From positions 6,167 to 70,166 of the forward strand of contig NZ_JANRKL010000202.1 in the NCBI RefSeq assembly GCF_033763495.1: a DNA stretch of 64,000 nt, written 5' to 3'. Source of the DNA: Haliscomenobacter sp033763495 (GTDB lineage Bacteria; Bacteroidota; Bacteroidia; Chitinophagales; Saprospiraceae). The notes under the pieces are model-generated. The model did no database searches. It saw nothing but the letters and a program-made list of their open reading frames with translations, and had not been told where the DNA came from. Of this stretch, positions 33,593 through 41,222 are shown piece after piece. Positions within the stretch are counted from its first letter, which is position 1. Every line of letters begins with the position of its first letter. Made by a program: the position numbers and the translations under genes.

Positions 33593-34819
33593 ATGAAATT
33601 ATACCAGACAATTATTGGCTGCTGCATGCTACTGTGCATATTACAGACTGGACGCGCCCAAGTGTCGCCTAAGACCTTTGTTTTTGAATACACTCGCCAT
33701 AATCAGGTTGCTTCGGTAAGCGAAAAACAAGCTGCCAAGGAAAAATCTTTGGCAACAATTGGTAAATGGGATGATGGTGAGGATTTAATCCGAGGCATTT
33801 ACGCAGACTCCTCACGAATAGTCACCTATCTCCATTTGGACTCTACGCTTTCTCTGATCTGGCATGATGGCATTTTTTCAGATAAGGTAGGCATCGCATT
33901 TGGGGGAAAAAATGGGCTTATCAACCTAAAAAATGGTAAAACCAGTTTTATGGATCTCCGGATCATGCAAAAAACGGTTGACAATAGTTTAGGCAAAGGT
34001 TTAATCACCATTGAAGATTGGCGTAAAAAAAATGAAAACCTCAAAAAAGTAAAAAACAAGGAAAAAGTAGGGGAATATGTTTGTGAAGTTTGGGACGAAT
34101 TTTTCCCGCAATACAATTCCTCTGCCAGGCATTGGATGCTACCCGCTGAGAAGGTCAAATTCCCGCTTCCACCTGGTCAAGGGCGTTTTTTTTTCTGGGG
34201 AAATCTGATTGTAAAAACTGAAAGCGACTTCGCTCAGTTGTTTAAGCACACTGAAATCCTGGAATTAAAGCGCATCGATTCGCTGGATCATTTTTCCATC
34301 CAACAAAAAATCAATGAACTTTTGGCCACCCAAAATGGCTTGAATCGCTCCTATGCCAATTTGCCCGAAAACCAAACCCTGAGCAAGGATAGTTTGAGAG
34401 AAGGGCAGTTGTTGTCCGGTTTTGCATTTCGCTCCGTTGATGCGGGTCAAAGCATTTCGATCGATTCGATATGTTCAAAAGCGGCCTACACCTTGATTGA
34501 CATTTGGGCCTCCTGGTGCGGTCCTTGCGTCAAAGCCTTTCCCGAGCTACAAAAACTCAAGGATGATTTCCCTGGTTTTGAAATCATATCCCTCAATTAT
34601 GCTGACACCGATTTTAACAAGGTCCAAAAAGTGCTGGATAAACATGAACCCGGCTGGCCTCAAGGCTTTGCCTCCCACCAATTGCATGACCTGATCAACA
34701 CCGAACAGGCCTATCCGGCAATGTTGCTCCTGGATCGGGATCGCAAGATTGTACAGCTGGGCAAACCTGATTTGAGCTTGGAGCAAATCCGCACTTTTTT
34801 GGAAGAAAAACTAAAATAA
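33593..34819 (+). CDS. Exported protein with C-terminal TlpA-like thioredoxin domain
   Basis: 408 residues with a signal peptide. Residues about 25-270 resemble the beta-rich N-terminal domains seen in GLPGLI-type Bacteroidota proteins (weak resemblance). The C-terminal region (about 285-408) is a TlpA/ResA-like thioredoxin fold with ASWCGPCVKAFPEL and a cis-Pro segment QAYPAML. It should act as a periplasmic thiol-disulfide reductase. The related gene downstream begins 5 bases after its stop, so the two are a tandem, diverged pair under one promoter. Confidence 0.85.
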   Translation: MKLYQTIIGCCMLLCILQTGRAQVSPKTFVFEYTRHNQVASVSEKQAAKEKSLATIGKWDDGEDLIRGIYADSSRIVTYLHLDSTLSLIWHDGIFSDKVGIAFGGKNGLINLKNGKTSFMDLRIMQKTVDNSLGKGLITIEDWRKKNENLKKVKNKEKVGEYVCEVWDEFFPQYNSSARHWMLPAEKVKFPLPPGQGRFFFWGNLIVKTESDFAQLFKHTEILELKRIDSLDHFSIQQKINELLATQNGLNRSYANLPENQTLSKDSLREGQLLSGFAFRSVDAGQSISIDSICSKAAYTLIDIWASWCGPCVKAFPELQKLKDDFPGFEIISLNYADTDFNKVQKVLDKHEPGWPQGFASHQLHDLINTEQAYPAMLLLDRDRKIVQLGKPDLSLEQIRTFLEEKLK

Positions 34820-34824
34820 ATAGC

Positions 34825-36042
34825 ATGAGAACATTAGCCATTGTATGCATCATGGTTGGGCTGAGCCATTGCTTGAGTGCTCAGGCTTTTGAAGGAATTT
34901 TGGAGTACACCGTCATTTTTAAACACGACCCTGAATACCACAAAAAGACCCTGGAAGGATTTAAAAACCTTGGCTGGTCTGAAGAAACCATCAAGCCCTT
35001 CCGTGCGGACTCACTCCGCCTGCGTTATTACATCAAAGGCGACAGTGTTTGGACTGAAAATTATTACAACAACGAAACCACAATATCAAATATCGATTTT
35101 CAAGCTGGATTTCAGGCAGAAGTAATTAACCTGGCGGAAGGAAGCCGATTGGTTCTTGGCAAAACCAAGGAGATTGAAGATCTTTTTGAAAAATATACCG
35201 ATGATCCCAACTGGCGGGATAAAATCAAAGTCAGTTCCTGGTTCAAAAAGGACTACTCCAAACTCCAACGTTTGCCCAAATTGAAGGAAAACATCCTGGG
35301 TTACAAGTGTATGGCCTATGAGCTTCCTAGCTCATATCCTGAACTGGGCGGAACCGACCTTTATTGGCTCACGGAAGAGATACCTTATGCAAAGGAGCAA
35401 GTTTTACCTTATCACCTCAATACCCTTTTTGCGCCACAAGGTATGATCCTCAGAACCCTCTACACCTCTCCCAAAGGAGGCACTGAGCGGATCCTACGCC
35501 GGATTATTCCAGGCCCTATTGCCCCCATTTTGCCGCGTTTGCGCAGTCTTGATTTTGGTACGCTCGACAGTTTGCAGTATGCCGATGAACGACTGAATCA
35601 ACACCTGCAAGGGAAAGTTTTGGAACAAAATCCGATCGTGCCTGATTTTTCATTTTATCCCATCCAATCTAAAACCCCGATTAATTTGTACAGCAAAAAA
35701 GACCAGGGCAAATTCCTACTCCTGGATTTGTGGGGCACCTGGTGTGGGCCTTGCCTGAGGGAGATGCCCAAAGTGCGGGCTTTTCAAGAAGAACATGCTG
35801 CGGTATTGGAAGTCATCAGCCTGAATAGAGGAGACAATCGAGCCGAACATGTGGAAGGTTTTATCAAAAAGTACAACATGAATTGGAGCCAGGCCTATGC
35901 AGGAAATTTACTCAATGCTTTTTTAAACCCTAAAAAAAGTGTGCCTTATGCGGTGTTGCTGGACTCGGAAATGAAGGTGCGCTGGACGGGGAATCCGGCG
36001 GGGAATTGGGAGAAAATCGAGGAGATTATTCGGGGGAATTGA
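34825..36042 (+). CDS. Exported protein with GLPGLI-like and C-terminal thioredoxin domains
   Basis: 405 residues with a signal peptide ending LSAQA. The N-terminal domain starts FEGILEYTVIF, the usual opening of GLPGLI-type proteins. The C-terminal domain has GTWCGPCLREMPKV and the cis-Pro VPYAVLL. It shares organisation with the previous protein but is only distantly similar in the N-terminal part, consistent with an old duplication or recruitment of one redox module to two substrate-recognising domains. Periplasmic thiol-redox role inferred. Confidence 0.85.
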   Translation: MRTLAIVCIMVGLSHCLSAQAFEGILEYTVIFKHDPEYHKKTLEGFKNLGWSEETIKPFRADSLRLRYYIKGDSVWTENYYNNETTISNIDFQAGFQAEVINLAEGSRLVLGKTKEIEDLFEKYTDDPNWRDKIKVSSWFKKDYSKLQRLPKLKENILGYKCMAYELPSSYPELGGTDLYWLTEEIPYAKEQVLPYHLNTLFAPQGMILRTLYTSPKGGTERILRRIIPGPIAPILPRLRSLDFGTLDSLQYADERLNQHLQGKVLEQNPIVPDFSFYPIQSKTPINLYSKKDQGKFLLLDLWGTWCGPCLREMPKVRAFQEEHAAVLEVISLNRGDNRAEHVEGFIKKYNMNWSQAYAGNLLNAFLNPKKSVPYAVLLDSEMKVRWTGNPAGNWEKIEEIIRGN

Positions 36043-36117
36043 AACAGTTGATATGATTTCAATTTTTTGCACCCCCGCTTTACAACCCAATATTTTTGAT
36101 TCATAATCTGAGGTGAG

Positions 36118-36197
36118 TCTTAGGTTTCTTAAGATTCTTAGGTGGTGAAAAAAACTTGCTCCGCAAGGAGCTCTTTCACCACCTAAGAAACCTAAGG
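36118..36197. repeat. Imperfect inverted repeat with CTTAGGTGGTGAAA core
   Basis: The right arm 36174-36197 pairs with the left region 36118-36150 except for a 9-base insertion in the left arm. The loop holds a smaller hairpin (CTTGCTCCGCAAG). The same CTTAGRTGGTGAAAAAA core occurs in the repeat at 40904, so the two belong to one family. It lies between convergent genes. Confidence 0.85.
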
Positions 36198-36255
36198 CAC
36201 TCAAGGAATCACCACAGCAGAAATACGCTAAAATGACTTATAGTTCTTTGAGTCC

Positions 36256-37134
36256 TTACACCCCGAATTTCTGCTTCAAGTACCCCAGCGCCATCCCATA
36301 CGCCTCTTTCGAGAGCGCCTCATCGTACTTAGGGTTACTCGGATTGGCAAAGCCGTGCACGCCAGCGAAAATTTTGTAGGTCAAATTTTTACCCGCCGTT
36401 TTCATATTGGCCGCAAAATCTTCGATGACTTTTTTGGAGATGTACTCTTCCGTGGCGAAAAGCCCCAACACATCGGTGTTCAAAGTTTTGAGTTTTTCAA
36501 CATCCTGTACGGGCATGCCATAATACATCACGGAACCAACTGTTTGTTTGCCGCCCAGGATGGCCGACTTCAAAGACCAGCCGCCGCCGAAGCACCAGCC
36601 AACATTGGCAATTTTGGCCTTTTTGCCCGCCATCATCACCGCACCTTTTACGATGCTTTCCAGGCGCACTTCCTGTACGCCACGCATGAATGTGCCAGCC
36701 TCTTTGGGGTCAGCGGTTACTTTGCCATCATACATGTCCAGCGCGATCACGTTTACGGAGCCGCCAAGGTCGTTGTAAAAAATATCCGATTGGCGCTTGA
36801 TGTAATCGTTCAGGCCCCACCATTCCTGGTACACAAACAGCCACTTGTTCGATTTCTTCTTGGCTTTGATCATGTAGCCGTTTGCCGTTTTTCCATCCGG
36901 CGTTTTGAAGCTGACACTGCTGCCCAATTCAGCATAATCCAGCGGCAGCGGGGCCGGGTGCAAGGCCACAAACTTGGGATCATCAACAAATGCGGCCATT
37001 CCGTCGCCAGTGTTGTGGCACATCGGCATGGGCATTTCCATTGGGTTGGTCAGGGCTACCCGGCGCTGCATCGGTTGAAATACCGTCAGCAAACTCATGA
37101 TAACCGAAAGGGAGGAGAGGATGAAGTAATTCAT
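36256..37134 (-). CDS. Exported dienelactone hydrolase-family protein
   Basis: 292 residues from the ATG at 37134, which opens a hydrophobic signal-like segment (MNYFILSSLSVIMSLLTVF). The upstream in-frame extension is encoded by heptamer repeats and is rejected. The DLH fold shows KWLFVYQEWWGLNDYI, the nucleophile Cys in GWCFGGGWS (the family uses Cys rather than Ser), DVLGLFATEEY and the His in GVHGFANPSN. The family hydrolyses dienelactones or small esters. Export is inferred from the N terminus and is unusual for DLH, though seen in Bacteroidota. Confidence 0.85.
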   Translation of the reverse strand: MNYFILSSLSVIMSLLTVFQPMQRRVALTNPMEMPMPMCHNTGDGMAAFVDDPKFVALHPAPLPLDYAELGSSVSFKTPDGKTANGYMIKAKKKSNKWLFVYQEWWGLNDYIKRQSDIFYNDLGGSVNVIALDMYDGKVTADPKEAGTFMRGVQEVRLESIVKGAVMMAGKKAKIANVGWCFGGGWSLKSAILGGKQTVGSVMYYGMPVQDVEKLKTLNTDVLGLFATEEYISKKVIEDFAANMKTAGKNLTYKIFAGVHGFANPSNPKYDEALSKEAYGMALGYLKQKFGV

Positions 37135-37153
37135 TGTAATTTTTTGAGTGATA

Positions 37154-37282
37154 AGCGAAAAGCGAATAGCGAATAGCGAAAAATAATTCACCATTTGCCT
37201 TTCGCCATTAACTAATTTGACGAAACATTAAAGTTTGCCCATGGTTCAAGCTACTTTTCGATTTTCGCTATTCGCTTTTCGC
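37154..37282. repeat. Heptamer-array inverted repeat element (AGCGAAA type)
   Basis: Left array 37154-37181 has four heptamers (AGCGAAA/AGCGAAT). Right array 37255-37282 has four units of the complement (TTTTCGC/TATTCGC). The left array runs into AATAATTCACCATTTG (37182-37197). The element at 54051-54221 has the same design and the same flank with AGTGAAA units. The right array overlaps the last codons of the convergently placed T9SS gene. Confidence 0.9.
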
Positions 37283-38482
37283 TAAAATAAATATTCCACT
37301 GCTCCTAATCAAAGAACGTTGGTCGAGTAGGTGGTAAAAATAGGTTCCATTGCTCAAGGTTGGTTGGAGTTGAATCTGCTGTTTGATTGGTCCACTGGGT
37401 GCACTGATGCGTTCCAAAGCGACCATTTGTCCTTGTGTATCGTAAATCAGGATATCCCAATCAGCAGCTTCAGTTTTGTCAAATTCCAGGTAAAACTCAC
37501 CAGGGCTGGGATTGGGGTACAATTTGGTTTGGACCTTCAGTTCTTTTACGTCCGGCAAATCCGTAACCAGGCCACGCACGGGGTTGATGCTACGGGTTAC
37601 CCTGGCCAAGGTATCATTGCGCAGCGATGCACTCAAGATGGCTGAGGCAAAACGAGCGCCGTAAAAATTATAACTTGTATTTCGGCGCACTGCGTTTTGT
37701 TCCAAGTCCAATGCCCCTAACAAGAGGCCGGGAGCTGGCCCTCCAGAGAGATAGAAGCTATCCCTGGATACCTCAGCCGTTTCCACCAAAAGTACGGCAA
37801 AATCCAGCGCACTACCGCCCTTGGGATTGCGCATGCGCAAGGTACCCCAACCGATGGTAGAATCACGTTTGAATTCGTTGGTAACTACTTGACCAGGTGC
37901 CCGATTCAAACCCACCAATGCAACAGTCAATTGAAAATTGATCACATTCCGGTAATTCCAGGTCTGTTTGCTGGTAGAAGTCAAAGGGAATTTGTAGTAA
38001 TAAAGTGGATTGTTCGTGTAATTGTCCACCTTGGGGAACAACACAACCGAGTCCGTTGCGAAACCCGTAAAACTCTGCAATGGAAAACGCCCCCCGGCAA
38101 AAATGGTGCCCTGGATGGAGTAACCATCGTCTCCGTAGCGCTCAAACTGGAAGTTGTTCGAAACACGAAATGGGCCAAAGCTGTAGGTGGCCGTATAGGC
38201 ACCGGTTGAATTTGGAAAATCAAAGGGAATGGCCCAGGGTTCCAATACAGAAGTTACAAAACGACTGGGCGCCAGGGCTGAATCTTGCAGGCTTGAATAA
38301 TCCCAGAATTGATTGTTTCCCCCTTTGGGTAGCAGGAGTCCCTTGCGCTGCATCGCCTGGGTGAGGATGGTATCTGCCCGATTGCTCGAAATCGTAAAAT
38401 CATTGCGGGTCAGCGAGATTTGAGCCTGGGTGTTCCACAGAACAAAGAAAAAACAAAGGCTTAAGTAGAGTTTTTGGGTCAT
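37268..38482 (-). CDS. Exported protein with C-terminal T9SS sorting domain
   Basis: 404 residues from the ATG at 38482, which opens a signal peptide ending NTQAQ. The main part is beta-rich and not recognised. From about residue 320 a T9SS type A sorting domain follows: LYPNPSPGEFYLEFDKTE, DTQGQMVALERI and LSNGTYFYHL, meaning outer-membrane passage by the Por/Spr system. The final codons AKSE-stop are encoded by AGCGAAA-type heptamers of the repeat at 37255-37282, so the extreme C terminus was reshaped by the repeat. Confidence 0.82.
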   Translation of the reverse strand: MTQKLYLSLCFFFVLWNTQAQISLTRNDFTISSNRADTILTQAMQRKGLLLPKGGNNQFWDYSSLQDSALAPSRFVTSVLEPWAIPFDFPNSTGAYTATYSFGPFRVSNNFQFERYGDDGYSIQGTIFAGGRFPLQSFTGFATDSVVLFPKVDNYTNNPLYYYKFPLTSTSKQTWNYRNVINFQLTVALVGLNRAPGQVVTNEFKRDSTIGWGTLRMRNPKGGSALDFAVLLVETAEVSRDSFYLSGGPAPGLLLGALDLEQNAVRRNTSYNFYGARFASAILSASLRNDTLARVTRSINPVRGLVTDLPDVKELKVQTKLYPNPSPGEFYLEFDKTEAADWDILIYDTQGQMVALERISAPSGPIKQQIQLQPTLSNGTYFYHLLDQRSLIRSSGIFILAKSE

Positions 38483-38496
38483 ATTGGATGGTGTTA

Positions 38497-38530
38497 AACT
38501 TGATGGACGTATTCCTAGGTCCATCAAGTT
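38497..38530 (-). terminator. Hairpin between htrA and the T9SS gene
   Basis: AACTTGATGGAC (38497-38508) and GTCCATCAAGTT (38519-38530) form a 12-pair perfect stem with a 10-base loop. It lies 17-50 bases downstream of htrA and 14 bases upstream of the next start. There is no T tract, so it may be a weak terminator or an mRNA-stabilising hairpin. Confidence 0.5.
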
Positions 38531-38546
38531 GTTTTGGTTTGATGGA

Positions 38547-40007
38547 TTATTTTGCATGAAAAACATAAAAATAGGGTTCATCCACATTTTCGTAAACCCC
38601 TTTCAATTTTACTTCCTTGCCCGCTTTTTGTAGTGCAGCCACCAAATCACTTTCAGTAGACACTCTACGCCCATTGACTTGGGTGATGATAAAATTGGGT
38701 TTGAGGTTGGTACGGTCGATGGTACTTCCCCGCAAAACACTGGTTACTTTCACCCCAGTTTCTATTTTCAGGATTTGGCGCTCCCGGGCATTCAACGGGC
38801 GGACTTCCATGCCGAGTTTTTGCAGGTACTTTAGGTCTTCCCCATTTACAATGCTGGTGCGGTTGCTGCGGTTTTTGAGGGTTACCCGGGCAACAGATTT
38901 TTTGCCATTGCGGACGTATTCCACTTTGAGCACATTGCCAGGAGAGTAGCGACCTACCTGTTCTTGTAATTCAGGCATAGTGGCCGTTTTTACCCCGTTG
39001 ACCCGCAGAATGACGTCATTTCTGCGCAAGCCTGCATCGGCGGCGCCACTACCTGGGGTTACGCCAGTGATGTGCACGCCTTCTACCTGATTGAGCCCTA
39101 AGTCTTTGGCCAGTTCGCTATTGACATCTTCAATGCGAATGCCGATGAGCCCGCGTTGCACAATGCCGTAGTTTTTTAAATCCCCTATGACTTTGCGGGC
39201 CAGGTTGGCTGGGACCGCAAAAGAATAACCTTCGTATTGCCCGGATTGGGTTAAAATGGCGGTATTGATGCCGATCAGCGCTCCTTCAGTGTTGACTAGT
39301 GCGCCACCACTGTTGCCAGGATTTACTGCGGCATCGGTTTGAATAAAGGATTCAATTTTATCCTGGGCATCCAGCACATCAATGCTGCGTCCTTTGGCGC
39401 TGACGATACCAGCGGTCACCGTCGACTCTAGATCAAAAGGGTTTCCAACCGCCAGAACCCACTCACCCACCTGCACCGAATCGGAATTACCAAAGGTTAA
39501 AAAGGGCAGGTTGTCCGCTTCTACTTTGATTAGGGCCAAATCAGTGGAAGGGTCGCTGCCGATCAGGGTGGCTTTTAGTTCGCGATTGTTGCTGAACGAC
39601 ACACTGATTTTATCTCCATCGGCTACTACATGGTGATTGGTCACGATGTATCCATCCTTGGAAATGATTACGCCCGAACCGGAAGCGCCCCGCTGGTGGT
39701 AACGCTCCCGACCGAATAAATCATCAAAAGAAAGGCCATCCCTACCTCCACTACTTACACTTTGAATATTCACCACCCCCGGCGTAGCAATACCTGCTGC
39801 CTTGGTGAACTCGGTAGGCGCGGCAGAAAGGGCTCTGGTTGCATTACCCGTGGTAATCCCATCTTGGGCAACACTCCGTGAGAATATTGTGTCATTGGGT
39901 TCACGAATGATGACTTCCCGAGGTTTTTCCAGCAAACGATAAATGGCGACTGCCAACAATGCGCTACACAGTGAAGCCAGTACAGTCGGAAGATATTTTT
40001 TAAACAT
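38547..40007 (-). CDS. HtrA/DegP-like periplasmic serine protease with two PDZ domains
   Basis: 486 residues. An N-terminal hydrophobic segment (LPTVLASLCSALLAVAIYRL) anchors or exports it. The trypsin-like domain has His 126 (TNHHVVAD), Asp 156 (SDPSTDLALIKV) and Ser 233 (NPGNSGGALVN), a complete triad. Two PDZ domains follow (about 290-385 and 395-486; GLIGIRIEDV and MEVRPLNARERQ). It degrades or refolds misfolded envelope proteins. Divergent from dapF, 73 bases apart. Confidence 0.95.
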   Translation of the reverse strand: MFKKYLPTVLASLCSALLAVAIYRLLEKPREVIIREPNDTIFSRSVAQDGITTGNATRALSAAPTEFTKAAGIATPGVVNIQSVSSGGRDGLSFDDLFGRERYHQRGASGSGVIISKDGYIVTNHHVVADGDKISVSFSNNRELKATLIGSDPSTDLALIKVEADNLPFLTFGNSDSVQVGEWVLAVGNPFDLESTVTAGIVSAKGRSIDVLDAQDKIESFIQTDAAVNPGNSGGALVNTEGALIGINTAILTQSGQYEGYSFAVPANLARKVIGDLKNYGIVQRGLIGIRIEDVNSELAKDLGLNQVEGVHITGVTPGSGAADAGLRRNDVILRVNGVKTATMPELQEQVGRYSPGNVLKVEYVRNGKKSVARVTLKNRSNRTSIVNGEDLKYLQKLGMEVRPLNARERQILKIETGVKVTSVLRGSTIDRTNLKPNFIITQVNGRRVSTESDLVAALQKAGKEVKLKGVYENVDEPYFYVFHAK

Positions 40008-40080
40008 GTGGTGATTTTATTAGTGGCTATACTTCACAAAATCTAACATTTTAGCAACTTTTGCAACTTATAAAAAATAA

Positions 40081-40875
40081 ATGTGCAACATGCAAGGCAT
40101 TCCTTTCTACAAATACCAGGGGGCTGGAAATGATTTTATCATGATCGACCAGCGCAATCAACAGTGGATTGCCCGGGAAGACCAGGCTTTGGTTGAACAA
40201 CTCTGTCATCGCCGCTTTGGTATTGGTGCCGATGGGCTGATTTTGTTGCAAAACCATCCAGACTACGACTTTGAAATGATCTACTTCAACGCCGACGGCC
40301 GGGAAGGCAGCATGTGTGGCAATGGTGGCCGTTGTACAGTAGCTTTTGCCCACCAGTTGGGGGCAATTGGGAATACCTGCCACTTCCTGGCGGTGGATGG
40401 CCCCCACGATGCCGTGATTAATAATCCGGAATGGGTGGAACTAAAAATGATCGATGTGACACATGTAGAAGAGGGCAGCGATTTTTACTTCCTCAATACA
40501 GGTTCACCTCACTATATTGCTTTTGTGGCAGAAGTAGGCGATATTGACGTGGTACAAGCGGGCCGGGCGATTCGTTACAACGATCGTTTTCGGGCTGAAG
40601 GCACCAATGTCAATTTTACCCAAATCACTGATGAAGGCCTGAGCATTGCGACCTACGAGCGAGGGGTTGAGGATGAAACGCTGGCTTGTGGCACGGGTGT
40701 AACCGCTGCGGCACTGGCTTACCATTTAAAACAGGGTGGTGCGCCAGGGCCAAATGAAGTGCCCATCAAAGTGAAGGGCGGCGAAATGGCAATCCGTTTT
40801 ACGGCGACTGAGCAGGGATTTAGCAATGTGTGGTTGTGTGGTCCGGCAAAGCTGGTCTTTGCTGGCGAAATATAA
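40081..40875 (+). CDS. dapF: Diaminopimelate epimerase
   Basis: 264 residues. It interconverts LL- and meso-diaminopimelate, feeding peptidoglycan and lysine synthesis, using two cysteines: Cys 79 in MCGNGGRC and Cys 203 in LACGTGVTAAALA. The opening FYKYQGAGNDFIM is a standard start. ATGs at 40081 and 40090 are both possible, the second (MQGIPFYKYQ) being closer to the family norm. It is divergent from htrA and has no lys/dap neighbours. Confidence 0.96.
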   Translation: MCNMQGIPFYKYQGAGNDFIMIDQRNQQWIAREDQALVEQLCHRRFGIGADGLILLQNHPDYDFEMIYFNADGREGSMCGNGGRCTVAFAHQLGAIGNTCHFLAVDGPHDAVINNPEWVELKMIDVTHVEEGSDFYFLNTGSPHYIAFVAEVGDIDVVQAGRAIRYNDRFRAEGTNVNFTQITDEGLSIATYERGVEDETLACGTGVTAAALAYHLKQGGAPGPNEVPIKVKGGEMAIRFTATEQGFSNVWLCGPAKLVFAGEI

Positions 40876-40903
40876 TCTACCTATTCCTTCAAAAATGAAT
40901 GTT

Positions 40904-41025
40904 CCTGAAGTGTCTCTTAGATGTCTTAGATGGTGAAAAAATAAGCGGCGAAGCTGCTTCAAAAAAACTAATCTGTGGTTTTGTGGGTAATCGACAGATC
41001 TAAGACATCTAAGGGACACCTCAGG
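40904..41025. repeat. Inverted repeat, 28-bp arms with two mismatches
   Basis: Arms 40904-40931 and 40998-41025 carry two copies of a CTTAGA unit (TCTTAGATGTCTTAGAT). The 66-base loop begins GGTGAAAAAA. It shares CTTAGRTGGTGAAAAAA with the repeat at 36118. It lies in the 347-base gap between dapF and the next same-strand gene; besides this repeat and the promoter at 41147 nothing else was seen there. Confidence 0.9.
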
Positions 41026-41146
41026 AATACTGTACATATGAAAACCTGACGAAGTCGGAAATTATTCTTTCTAAAAAACAAGACTATCCCCAAACCCTTT
41101 CCCCGTTGTACCCGTCTTATTTTGTCAAACAAAAGACTTTCGCGTT

Positions 41147-41178
41147 TTTGGGATGTATGGCAAAATATGCTATATTTG
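41147..41178 (+). promoter_or_regulatory. Bacteroidota-type promoter for the BACON/PKD cargo gene
   Basis: TTTG (41147-41150), exactly 20 bases, then TATATTTG (41171-41178): a full consensus match. The start would be near 41185, about 40 bases before the ATG. Confidence 0.8.
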
Positions 41179-41222
41179 TGCCGCATCCCTCCGCAGTCAT
41201 ACTAATCACCAAATTCTATCCA

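Noticed and set aside
37135..37194. Longer N terminus of the DLH hydrolase.
   Set aside because: Encoded by the AGCGAAA heptamer array; the signal peptide begins at 37134.
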